From Candidatus Scybalomonas excrementavium (GTDB lineage Bacteria; Bacillota; Clostridia; Lachnospirales; Lachnospiraceae): a stretch of DNA of 9,988 nucleotides. The DNA is taken from contig JADIML010000027.1 of assembly GCA_017694765.1 (NCBI GenBank), positions 1 to 9,988 of the forward strand. The letters are read 5' to 3'. The notes beneath the pieces were generated by a model, which did no database searches, was not told where the DNA came from, and worked only from the letters and a program-made list of their open reading frames with translations. Below are positions 1-5,320 of the stretch, piece after piece. How positions within the stretch are numbered: the first letter of the stretch is position 1; every line of letters starts with the position of its first letter. Made by a program: the position numbers and the translations under genes.

Positions 1-65
1 AATTGAAAAATTTGATTCTATATAGACAGTGGAATGGTGAGTATAACTGGTTTCATTCTACGTAA
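1..65 (+). CDS. 3' end of an unidentified upstream gene (partial)
   Basis: Frame 3 is open from the window edge to a TAA at 63-65, giving about 20 codons ending in residues like WNGEYNWFHST. The other two forward frames stop early, at positions 4-6 and 23-25. The stop lies 2 bases before a strong intrinsic terminator, which is the expected place for a gene end. The fragment is too short to assign to a family, and an open frame of this length can arise by chance, so only the position before the terminator supports it. Confidence 0.4.
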   Translation, partial: LKNLILYRQWNGEYNWFHST

Positions 66-67
66 AG

Positions 68-118
68 AAAAAAGGGTTATTGTACTTGGAATTGCGTGCA
101 GTAACTCTTTTTTATTTT
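68..118 (+). terminator. Strong intrinsic terminator of the upstream gene
   Basis: The left arm 68-85 (six A, then GGGTTATTGTAC) pairs with the right arm 96-113 (GTGCAGTAACTC, then six T) over about 18 bp with a few G-T wobbles and a 10-base loop. The T-rich tail ATTTT follows. The flanking A-run means it could work in both directions, but the only likely client is the gene ending at 65. Confidence 0.85.
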
Positions 119-151
119 ATAGAAAATACACGGTTACATTCATTTAGGAAA
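110..151 (+). repeat. Post-terminator repeat, copy 1
   Basis: This stretch matches 5057-5098 at 33 of 42 positions by hand alignment. The shared core reads AAATAC, then GTTnCATTCATnTAGGAA. Both copies begin inside the T-run of an intrinsic terminator and extend into the following intergenic region. In this copy the flanking inverted repeat is poorly preserved, and a small GAAAG/CTTTC hairpin (148-152 with 158-162) follows. It may be one member of a dispersed family of short palindromic elements. Confidence 0.5.
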
Positions 152-216
152 GTAGCGCTTTCATTATAAGAAACTCGAAATAGATAAAACTATCAAAAGA
201 TAAGGAGCGATGAATA

Positions 217-327
217 ATGAATCAAACAATAGAAGCCTATCATAGCCTCGATAGAAATGCCAATACTATATGGGGGTCTTACTATAACTTGACTTATAGC
301 AAAAATTGTGTTAAACCATGTAACTAA
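217..327 (+). CDS. Possible small protein of 36 residues, unknown function
   Basis: A 36-codon ORF begins at ATG 217 and ends at TAA 325-327. AAGGAG at 202-207 lies 9 bases upstream, which is good spacing. An in-phase-unrelated ATG at 210 lies only 2 bases from that site and would give a very short peptide. The product is polar and aromatic-rich (for example TIWGSYYNLTYS), with two cysteines near the C-terminus and no evident membrane segment. It ends 28 bases before the nitroreductase start, so the two could be co-transcribed. I do not recognise it. It might be a true small gene, a leader peptide, or the stump of a longer gene now lost; the good ribosome binding site is the only positive evidence. 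Confidence 0.3.
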   Translation: MNQTIEAYHSLDRNANTIWGSYYNLTYSKNCVKPCN

Positions 328-355
328 ACATAAAAAGATATAAAGGAGAATGAAA

Positions 356-1180
356 ATGATAGTAAATACAGATAAATGCATCGGTTGTACTTTATGTAAG
401 CAAGATTGCATTGTAAGCGATATAGAAATGGTTGATGGAAAGTCATATATAAGAAATAAGACATGTATTAAGTGTGGTCATTGTATTGCAATTTGTCCAG
501 TGAAAGCAATATCTTGTGATGATGAAAAAGAATATGCAATGGATGAAGTCATAGAATATGAAAAAGAAAAATTTGATATCGATCCAGAGACTCTGATGAA
601 TTTTATGAAATTTAGAAGAAGTGTTCGATTATTTAAAGAAGACGATATAGAAGAAGAAAAAATACAAAAAATAATAGAAGCAGGTAAATACACACAAACA
701 GCAAGCAATATGCAAGATGTTTCTTATGTGATTGTAAAAGATAAACTTCAAGAAGTTCGAAAAATGGTATTAGAAACATTAAATGCGATGGCTGATAAAA
801 TGCTAGCCGATGAAAATACGCCAAAGCAATTCATTACATATGCATATATGTGGAAGCAGATGTATCAAGATTTTATAGAAAATCCAGATGGCAAGGATAA
901 ATTGTTTTTTAAAGCGCCTGTATTGCTCATTGTAAAAGCCAATAGAACAATAAATGGAGCCTTAGCAGCATCAAAAATGGAGCTTATGGTAAATGCTTTA
1001 GGTCTTGGAACTTATTTTAGTGGATTTTTAGAAAAAGCGTTATCCGTCAATCCAAAAATAGGAGAATTACTAAAAGTAGAAGAAGGAGAAGAGGTTGCGG
1101 CCTGTATGTTAATTGGATATCCAAAGGTAAAATATAAACGAACAGTACCAAGAAAAGATGTAAAAGTAACAAGAATATAA
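356..1180 (+). CDS. Nitroreductase-family flavoprotein with N-terminal 2x[4Fe-4S] ferredoxin domain
   Basis: The protein has 274 residues. Residues 1-60 form a bacterial ferredoxin domain with two cluster motifs: C8-x2-C11-x2-C14-x3-C18 and C37-x2-C40-x2-C43-x3-CP (C47). From about residue 80 a nitroreductase fold begins at FRRSVRLF, the usual FMN-phosphate contact, and continues through KAPVLLIV and GLGTYFSG. Members of this fused family are thought to pass electrons from ferredoxin-type clusters to FMN and reduce nitroaromatics, quinones or related substrates in the cytoplasm; the true substrate cannot be read from sequence. I chose ATG 356 because AAAGGAG (342-348) is 7 bases away; the ATG at 350 leaves only 1 base. 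The gene appears to be a single unit ended by a terminator at 1201-1238. No clear promoter was found; a weak TTGACT lies at 289. Confidence 0.9.
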   Translation: MIVNTDKCIGCTLCKQDCIVSDIEMVDGKSYIRNKTCIKCGHCIAICPVKAISCDDEKEYAMDEVIEYEKEKFDIDPETLMNFMKFRRSVRLFKEDDIEEEKIQKIIEAGKYTQTASNMQDVSYVIVKDKLQEVRKMVLETLNAMADKMLADENTPKQFITYAYMWKQMYQDFIENPDGKDKLFFKAPVLLIVKANRTINGALAASKMELMVNALGLGTYFSGFLEKALSVNPKIGELLKVEEGEEVAACMLIGYPKVKYKRTVPRKDVKVTRI

Positions 1181-1200
1181 AATAAGATGATAAATAAAGG

Positions 1201-1240
1201 AAAGGCAGTTCGTTATAAAGAGTAATGAACTGCCTTTTGT
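1201..1240. terminator. Intrinsic terminator between convergent genes
   Basis: GGCAGTTCGTTA (1204-1215) pairs with TAATGAACTGCC (1223-1234) over 12 bp with one wobble and a 7-base loop. Flanking AAA and TTTT add 3 more pairs and supply the T-run for the nitroreductase gene. On the minus strand the T-run is shorter, so termination of the aldehyde dehydrogenase transcript here is possible but weaker. Confidence 0.85.
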
Positions 1241-1257
1241 AACAGATAAGCAAAGGT

Positions 1258-2628
1258 TTATTTCATAAGTTTTTTGGCTAATTTAAGATGATTCAAATAA
1301 GGAGGATAGCGTAGAGGAATGTCGATCAAAGTGCTTTTCTTCATGATGCTTTTACAGTGAGAGAAAGTTTCGATACTAGCTGCACCATGATAATTTCCCA
1401 TACCACTTTCTCCAACTCCACCAAATCCCATATAGGAAGTTGCTAAATGTATGATAGTGTCATTGATACATCCTCCACCATAGGAAACATCACGAGTAAC
1501 TTTCTTCTCTAGTTTCTTGGATTTTGTAAATAGGTAAAGAGCAAGTGGTTTTGGTCTGGAATTTAAGATAGGAAGAAATTCCTCTACGTTTTCATATTCG
1601 ATAATAGGAAGAATGGGACCAAATAATTCTTCTTGCATGACTGGATCATCCCATGTCACACGATCCATGAGTGTTAGGGCGATTTTATTTGTTTCTTCGT
1701 GATAGCGACCACCATATATAACATGACCGGATTGTATCAGGTTTTTTAATCGTTCAAAATGTTTCTGATTAATAATTTTAGGGAAATCAGGATGAGTTTC
1801 AGGTAGCTTTCCATAAAAGATTTCCACATTTTTAATAATCTCTTCTATTAATTGATTTTTAACACTTTTATGGACCAATAAATAGTCCGGTGCCACACAG
1901 GTTTGACCAGAGTTCAAACATTTTCCCCATGCAATTCTCTTTCCTGCTAGTTTAATATTAGCTGTTTCATCGACAATACATGGGCTTTTGCCACCAAGTT
2001 CCAGAACGACAGGCGTTAAATGTTTTGCCGCTTTTTCCATTACAATTTTACCGACTTCAGCACTTCCAGTAAAAAAGATTAAATCAAATTTATGATCGAG
2101 TAAAGTCTGATTGACCTCTCTACCTCCTTCTATGACTGCTACATAGTTTTGATGAAATGTTTTTGAAATAATTTTACGAATAATAGCAGAAGTTTCTGGT
2201 GAATAATTAGAAGGTTTTATAATTGCACAATTTCCACATGCAATTGCTCCAACTAATGGAGCCAATGCTAATTGGAATGGGTAGTTCCAAGGAGACATAA
2301 TTAATACATTTCCATAAGGTTCATGATAGATCGTACTTTTGGAAGGAAATTGAGTGAGCGGAGTACGAACTGTTTTCTTTTTCAGTAACTTTCCCATATT
2401 TTTAAGCATAAAATTAATTTCTTCTAAAACAATTCCAATCTCTGTTACATATGCTTCAAACTCTGATTTACATAAATCTTTGTGTAGTGCCAGTAAGATT
2501 TCTTTCTCATGTTCTTTCATAGAATCTCTTAATTTTATTAAACTTTTTTTTCTAAATGCTAGATCTTTTGTAGCTCCTGAATTATAAAATTTTTTTTGAT
2601 TTTTTAGTATTGTATCAATAGAATTCAT
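1258..2628 (-). CDS. NAD(P)-dependent aldehyde dehydrogenase, class-3-like
   Basis: The 456-residue protein is full length for the short, class-3-like aldehyde dehydrogenases (the YwdH/AldX type). It would oxidise aldehydes to acids in the cytoplasm using NAD or NADP. All key sites are present: MSPWNYP with catalytic Asn114, the cofactor lysine in KPS (K138), FFTGS (186-190), ELGGKSP with general base Glu210, the nucleophile Cys244 in GQTC, and EELFGP (334-339). The C-terminal segment with RYPPY is typical of this class. The start is set by GGAGG (minus strand, 2638-2642) 9 bases upstream. It is a single gene, convergent with the nitroreductase and divergent from rplJ. The aldehyde substrate cannot be inferred, and I see no convincing -35/-10 pair for it. 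Confidence 0.93.
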   Translation of the reverse strand: MNSIDTILKNQKKFYNSGATKDLAFRKKSLIKLRDSMKEHEKEILLALHKDLCKSEFEAYVTEIGIVLEEINFMLKNMGKLLKKKTVRTPLTQFPSKSTIYHEPYGNVLIMSPWNYPFQLALAPLVGAIACGNCAIIKPSNYSPETSAIIRKIISKTFHQNYVAVIEGGREVNQTLLDHKFDLIFFTGSAEVGKIVMEKAAKHLTPVVLELGGKSPCIVDETANIKLAGKRIAWGKCLNSGQTCVAPDYLLVHKSVKNQLIEEIIKNVEIFYGKLPETHPDFPKIINQKHFERLKNLIQSGHVIYGGRYHEETNKIALTLMDRVTWDDPVMQEELFGPILPIIEYENVEEFLPILNSRPKPLALYLFTKSKKLEKKVTRDVSYGGGCINDTIIHLATSYMGFGGVGESGMGNYHGAASIETFSHCKSIMKKSTLIDIPLRYPPYLNHLKLAKKLMK

Positions 2629-2642
2629 TATGATTATCCTCC

Positions 2643-2976
2643 ATAATTAAATATTAATCGTTTTAAGTCATATTTTAGGTATAAGATATGTATAGGGGGA
2701 TTTGGCGTAAGCTTTAGTGAATGTTATCTTAATCTATGAAGTGACTTATTGCAGTTGATCTCTTATTTCACCAATAAGAGCCAGTATGTTTTGTGAAAGT
2801 AGAAAATTAAATGTTTATGTTATAATGGCTATTTGTTTCAGAGACAAGAGGAAGATTTTTTTGTGTTTTAATGTTATAGTAATCGTATCATAATTCTGCA
2901 ACAAAAGAAAGTTGTAAAAATAGTATAGAAGGAATGGAATTTAAAATTTTTTGTAAAAAATTTGCAAGAAAACCAC
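2643..2976. other. Intergenic region with no convincing gene
   Basis: This AT-rich spacer separates the divergent aldehyde dehydrogenase and ribosomal protein units. It contains a perfect 8-bp inverted repeat (2760-2780) and an isolated extended -10 element (TG at 2818-2819, TATAAT at 2821-2826) with no recognisable -35 at the right distance. A 35-codon ORF (2786-2893) lacks a good ribosome binding site. I found no T-box, SAM riboswitch or tRNA-like structure. Confidence 0.5.
2760..2780. repeat. Perfect inverted repeat, possible operator
   Basis: CTCTTATT (2760-2767) and AATAAGAG (2773-2780) are exact reverse complements around a 5-base centre. No T-run follows on either strand, so it is not a terminator. 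It lies about 130 bp upstream of the aldehyde dehydrogenase start and could be a regulator site, but no regulator gene is nearby. Confidence 0.45.
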
Positions 2977-3005
2977 TTGACATTTAAAGACACGCATGAT
3001 AAAGT
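2977..3005 (+). promoter_or_regulatory. Promoter of the rplJ-rplL operon
   Basis: A perfect -35 TTGACA (2977-2982) is followed after 17 bases by TAAAGT (3000-3005), which matches 4 of 6 positions of TATAAT. Transcription would start near 3012, just upstream of the L10 leader, so the 5' untranslated region would be about 260 bases. Confidence 0.75.
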
Positions 3006-3011
3006 GTTCTA

Positions 3012-3139
3012 GTATGAATACTGCCGAAGACAGTAGGTGCTGGAAAGCATAAGGATCAAAACGCCTACCGAGGGAATATCACTTTCTTACAAGAATAGGA
3101 ATGATAGATGCTCTATGTCTTTGGACATAGAGCTTTTTT
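3012..3139 (+). promoter_or_regulatory. Ribosomal protein L10 leader (autoregulatory)
   Basis: The core segment from GCCGAAGACAGTAGG to CGCCTACCGAGG resembles the conserved L10-binding leader of Firmicutes. GTAGG (3033-3037) pairs with CCTAC (3064-3068), and inside it TGCT-GGAA-AGCA (3038-3049) forms a stem capped by a GNRA-type tetraloop. In this family the L10(L12)4 complex binds the leader, and in Bacillus subtilis this controls transcription attenuation. The terminator hairpin at 3110-3139 fits the same mechanism here. The competing antiterminator pairing was not worked out. Confidence 0.85.
3110..3139 (+). terminator. Attenuator hairpin in the rplJ leader
   Basis: GCTCTATGTC (3110-3119) and GACATAGAGC (3124-3133) form a perfect 10-bp stem with a TTTG loop, followed directly by six T (3134-3139). 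It lies between the L10-binding fold and the rplJ start codon. It is therefore expected to stop transcription when free L10-L12 is in excess. Confidence 0.85.
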
Positions 3140-3140
3140 A

Positions 3141-3250
3141 TGATCGGCGGTGTACAAACGATGAGAAACATGCTTTGCGAGTTGCTCACGTTCGCGGGCA
3201 GTCGTCATAAAGGCATGGGAACATGCTTTTTGACTCGTTGCTTTCGCGCA
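3141..3250 (+). other. GC-rich structured spacer between attenuator and rplJ
   Basis: By my count 56 of these 110 bases are G or C, well above the AT-rich flanks. The elements ACATGCTTT, TTGCT and TTCGCG occur in that order twice, at 3168-3196 and 3221-3248. GTCATAAAGGCAT (3204-3216) pairs with ATGCTTTTTGAC (3223-3234), with one mismatch and one bulge, to form a hairpin. It is transcribed in the rplJ mRNA but is not part of the L10 leader core I recognise. The reading frame of rplJ stays open through it, which may mislead start-site calling. Confidence 0.55.
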
Positions 3251-3274
3251 AATAATATAGGAGGTGCACCAATC

Positions 3275-3763
3275 GTGGCTAAAGTAGAATTAAAACAACC
3301 TATCGTAGAAGAGATCAAAGGATTACTTGCTGATGCTCAATCTGCTGTATTAGTTGACTACCGTGGAATCACAGTAGAAGAAGATACTGCTCTTCGTAAA
3401 GAATTAAGAGAAGCAGGTGTTGTATATAAAGTATACAAAAACACAATGATCCGTTTAGCTGCTAAAGGAACTGATTTCGAAGCATTAAGCCCAGATTTAG
3501 AAGGACCTACAGCTATCGCTATCTCTTCAACAGATGCTACTGCTCCAGCTAGAATTTTAGCAAAATATGCTAAAAAAGCTCCAGCATTAGAATTAAAATC
3601 AGGTGTTGTAGAAGGAACATACTACGATAAAGCTGGTATTCAGGTTATCGCTACAATTCCATCAAGAGAAGAATTACTTTCCAAATTCCTTGGAAGTATT
3701 CAGTCACCTATCGCAAACTTTGCTCGTGTTATCAAGCAAGTTGCTGAATCTAAAGAAGCTTAA
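3275..3763 (+). CDS. rplJ: 50S ribosomal protein L10
   Basis: The 162-residue protein starts MAKVELKQPIVEEI and contains the VDYRGIT segment (28-34) of the L10 N-terminal domain, which binds 23S rRNA at the stalk base with L11. The C-terminal helix (about 131-160) is where L12 dimers attach. Length is normal for Firmicute L10. The start is GTG 3275, because AGGAGGTG (3259-3266) sits 8 bases upstream and the family begins there. The in-frame ATG at 3140 would add 45 non-homologous residues and falls at the base of the attenuator with no ribosome binding site. rplL follows 58 bases downstream in the same operon. Control is expected through the L10 leader and its attenuator. Confidence 0.97.
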   Translation: MAKVELKQPIVEEIKGLLADAQSAVLVDYRGITVEEDTALRKELREAGVVYKVYKNTMIRLAAKGTDFEALSPDLEGPTAIAISSTDATAPARILAKYAKKAPALELKSGVVEGTYYDKAGIQVIATIPSREELLSKFLGSIQSPIANFARVIKQVAESKEA

Positions 3764-3821
3764 TAATAGGCTTTGCTTTGTATGAAATTAAAATCAAATT
3801 ATCAAATGGAGGATTTTTAAG

Positions 3822-4187
3822 ATGACAACTCAAGAAATTATTGAAGTAATTAAAGGTTTATCTGTATTAGAATTAAATGAATTAGTAAAAGCTTGCGAAG
3901 AAGAATTTGGTGTTTCTGCAGCAGCAGGTGTTGTAGTTGCAGCAGGAGCTGCTGGCGCTGAAGCTGGAGAAGAAAAAACAGAATTCGACGTTGAATTAAC
4001 AGAAGTTGGACCAAACAAAGTTAAAGTTATCAAAGTTGTTCGTGAAGTAACAGGTTTAGGATTAAAAGAAGCGAAAGATGCTGTAGATAACGCTCCTAAA
4101 GTATTAAAAGAAGGTGCATCTAAAGAAGAAGCTGAAGATATCAAAACTAAACTTGAAGCTGAAGGAGCAAAAGTTACACTTAAATAA
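3822..4187 (+). CDS. rplL: 50S ribosomal protein L7/L12
   Basis: The 121-residue acidic protein shows the full L7/L12 layout: a helical N-terminal dimerisation and L10-binding domain (1-33), an Ala/Gly-rich hinge (about 33-50), and a C-terminal domain from about 52 with KTEFDVEL, VIKVVREVTGLGLKEAK and the closing helix KEEAEDIKTKLEAEGA. It forms the mobile stalk that recruits and stimulates translation GTPases. GGAGG (3808-3812) lies 9 bases before the ATG. It is co-transcribed with rplJ; copies of L12 exceed L10 in the ribosome, usually through stronger translation. A strong terminator follows at 4205, and no rpoB is downstream. Confidence 0.98.
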   Translation: MTTQEIIEVIKGLSVLELNELVKACEEEFGVSAAAGVVVAAGAAGAEAGEEKTEFDVELTEVGPNKVKVIKVVREVTGLGLKEAKDAVDNAPKVLKEGASKEEAEDIKTKLEAEGAKVTLK

Positions 4188-4204
4188 TTTTTGTGAATTC
4201 TTAT

Positions 4205-4251
4205 ATCCACAATTCCCCTACTTGGGGGGATTGTGGATTTTTTATTTTTTT
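4205..4251 (+). terminator. Terminator of the rplJ-rplL operon
   Basis: ATCCACAATTCCCC (4205-4218) pairs with 4225-4238 (GGGG, then GATTGTGGAT) over 14 bp with one G-T wobble and a 6-base loop. A long T-rich tail (4239-4251) follows. This is a very strong intrinsic terminator, and it closes the operon right after rplL. Confidence 0.93.
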
Positions 4252-4304
4252 CTGACTGTATTTTGACTGCACGTTGGTTTATTCAATTTTAGATAAAAAT
4301 TTAC

Positions 4305-4333
4305 TTGCATAAAAAAATATTTTATGTTAGAAT
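4305..4333 (+). promoter_or_regulatory. Promoter of the DUF2798-type gene
   Basis: TTGCAT (4305-4310) is separated by 17 bases from TAGAAT (4328-4333). A TG one base before the -10 (4325-4326) makes it an extended -10. Transcription would begin near 4340, leaving a leader of about 150 bases before the start codon. Confidence 0.7.
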
Positions 4334-4339
4334 GTCTAT

Positions 4340-4490
4340 CGCAAATAAATAATGATAATTAGATGAAAATGGTAACGAGATTTTATGAATTTCGATGAGA
4401 GAAAAGATAGAATCGCAGTGAAAGTTAAAAAATGGCTTTTACTGCGATTTTTTTCATCTATTTTCATAGGAAGCAAAGGAGGATATTAAA
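4340..4490 (+). promoter_or_regulatory. Structured leader with predicted three-helix junction
   Basis: Three helices nest without overlap. An outer 10-bp stem joins 4360-4369 to 4451-4460 (AGATGAAAA with TTTTCATCT plus one pair). Hairpin one is 4376-4382 with 4388-4394. Hairpin two is the terminator 4411-4449. The outer stem covers part of the terminator T-run. I do not recognise it as a known riboswitch class. The helices were found by eye and are inferred. Confidence 0.45.
4411..4454 (+). terminator. Intrinsic terminator inside the leader (attenuator-like)
   Basis: AATCGCAGTGAAAG (4411-4424) pairs with CTTTTACTGCGATT (4436-4449) over 14 bp with one wobble, followed by a T-run ending at 4454. 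It lies between the promoter at 4305 and the ATG at 4491, only 36 bases from the start codon. It must therefore either be read through under some condition or end a short RNA of about 115 bases. Confidence 0.85.
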
Positions 4491-4982
4491 ATGCCAAGAA
4501 CAAAAACACAAGAAATTATTTTTACCATCATGATGGTTATTCTGATGGTATATGGGATGGTCGTGTATAACATCTCGCTTGATATGGGAAGCCTGACTAA
4601 TAAGGTATTCATGATTGCTTTAGGAGAATTATGGATTATGGGTATCGTAGCTTTTGTTATAGAGTTTCTGTTTGTAGGAAAACTAGCTCAAAAAATGGCA
4701 TTCCGTATGGTAAATCCAAGAAGTGATAGACCAATTGTTGTTATTTTAGCAATTTCGGTTATGACAGTATGCCTTATGTGTCCAATGATGAGTTTGATTG
4801 CTACTGTATTATTTAAAGGTGGATTTGATGTGCAAATAGTAGCAAAATGGATTCAAACAACGGTAATGAATTTCCCAATGGCATTAGGATGGCAAATTTT
4901 CGTTGCAGGTCCTGTTGTTAGATTGATTTTTGGTAAACTATTTCCAGTAAAAGAAGTAAACAGTCAACAAGTTACAGCATAA
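4491..4982 (+). CDS. DUF2798-type four-helix membrane protein, function unknown
   Basis: The 163-residue protein has four predicted membrane helices at about 9-30, 40-65, 80-107 and 121-147. They form two similar helix pairs, the usual tandem arrangement of DUF2798 proteins. Conserved-looking features are the N-terminal PRTKTQEIIFT, GELWIMGIVAF in helix two, MCPMMS in helix three, and GWQIFVAGPVVR in helix four. It would sit in the cytoplasmic membrane. The biochemical role of the family is not established, and I assign none. AAAGGAGG (4475-4482) lies 8 bases before the ATG. It is a single-gene unit between two terminators, with its own promoter and an attenuator-like hairpin in its leader, which suggests conditional expression. 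Confidence 0.8.
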   Translation: MPRTKTQEIIFTIMMVILMVYGMVVYNISLDMGSLTNKVFMIALGELWIMGIVAFVIEFLFVGKLAQKMAFRMVNPRSDRPIVVILAISVMTVCLMCPMMSLIATVLFKGGFDVQIVAKWIQTTVMNFPMALGWQIFVAGPVVRLIFGKLFPVKEVNSQQVTA

Positions 4983-5015
4983 TCAAATAGGGAAAAAGAT
5001 AAATAAGAACTTTTT

Positions 5016-5060
5016 AGACTAGGTAAAAGAAAAGATACAATCTGTTTGCCTAGTCTTTTT
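5016..5060 (+). terminator. Terminator of the DUF2798-type gene
   Basis: AGACTAGGTAAA (5016-5027) pairs with TTTGCCTAGTCT (5045-5056) over 12 bp with one wobble, followed by a T-run to 5060. It lies 34 bases after the stop codon. The second copy of the intergenic repeat begins in its T-run. Confidence 0.9.
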
Positions 5061-5117
5061 ATTTCATAAGAAATACCTTGTTGCATTCATATAGGAAGAT
5101 TGATTTTCTATGAAATA
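5057..5117 (+). repeat. Post-terminator palindromic repeat, copy 2
   Basis: The first 42 bases match 110-151 at 33 positions. This copy is bounded by an inverted repeat: TATTTCATA (5060-5068) and TATGAAATA (5109-5117) are exact complements, enclosing the core with CATTCATATAGGAA. The element is about 58 bases long and has no coding capacity. Size, palindromic ends and intergenic position suggest a small dispersed repeat, possibly MITE-like, but two copies are too few to prove that. Confidence 0.55.
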
Positions 5118-5159
5118 GAAAGCACTTTGGTTTTTTATGGAATATTTTGGTAATAAAAA

Positions 5160-5220
5160 TATATTCTTAAGCATAATCCATATTTATAAAATTTATTCAA
5201 AAATAAAAATTAAGAATATA
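5160..5220. repeat. Perfect 11-bp inverted repeat 39 bases apart
   Basis: TATATTCTTAA (5160-5170) and TTAAGAATATA (5210-5220) are exact complements. The repeat ends 2 bases before the -35 box of the proposed GGDEF-EAL promoter. It could be a pair of regulator half-sites or a cruciform-prone spacer; the AT-rich context weakens its significance. Confidence 0.4.
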
Positions 5221-5222
5221 GA

Positions 5223-5251
5223 TTGAAAAATAGAGTCAGAAATGATAAGAT
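5223..5251 (+). promoter_or_regulatory. Likely promoter of the GGDEF-EAL gene
   Basis: TTGAAA (5223-5228) is followed after 17 bases by TAAGAT (5246-5251). TG at 5243-5244 makes it an extended -10. Transcription near 5258 would give a leader of about 63 bases that contains the palindrome at 5291-5309. Confidence 0.55.
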
Positions 5252-5290
5252 AAGAAGTACTAATTTTACTAAAAACTGTAAAATGAAATA

Positions 5291-5309
5291 ATATATAATT
5301 ATTATATAT
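5291..5309 (+). repeat. Perfect 19-bp palindrome just before the GGDEF-EAL start
   Basis: ATATATAAT and ATTATATAT flank a single T. The palindrome ends one base before the GGATGG that serves as ribosome binding site. In the mRNA it could fold into a hairpin abutting the translation start; in DNA it could be an operator. All bases are A or T, so chance must be considered. Confidence 0.5.
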
Positions 5310-5320
5310 GGATGGATAGT

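Noticed and set aside
150..163. CcpA cre-like site upstream of the small ORF
   Set aside because: Read on the minus strand it matches TGAAANCGNT, but the last three defined positions fail (8 of 11), and it falls inside the repeat element.
289..317. TTGACT plus 17 bases plus TAAACC as nitroreductase promoter
   Set aside because: The -10 matches only 3 of 6 positions and there is no extended -10, so I could not call it.
2833..2862. Hairpin TTGTTTCAGAGACAA followed by seven T as a terminator
   Set aside because: The stem is only about 6 bp and 8 bases separate it from the T-run, so it does not have terminator geometry.
2786..2893. 35-codon forward ORF in the spacer before rplJ
   Set aside because: The start has only a weak AAGAG upstream, composition is typical of random AT-rich DNA, and it is not followed by a terminator.
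3140..3274. In-frame upstream extension of rplJ from ATG 3140
   Set aside because: The ATG lies at the end of the attenuator T-run with no ribosome binding site, and the added 45 residues do not resemble L10. GTG 3275 has a strong site at the right distance and begins with the family's usual residues.
3830..4210. 126-codon antisense ORF opposite rplL
   Set aside because: It is a mirror of the alanine- and glutamate-rich rplL codons, has no ribosome binding site of its own, and overlaps an unquestionable ribosomal gene.
4347..4365. Fur-box-like sequence near the DUF2798 transcription start
   Set aside because: The left half TAATGATAAT matches the Fur consensus, but the right half matches hardly at all, so only a half-site is present in AT-rich DNA.
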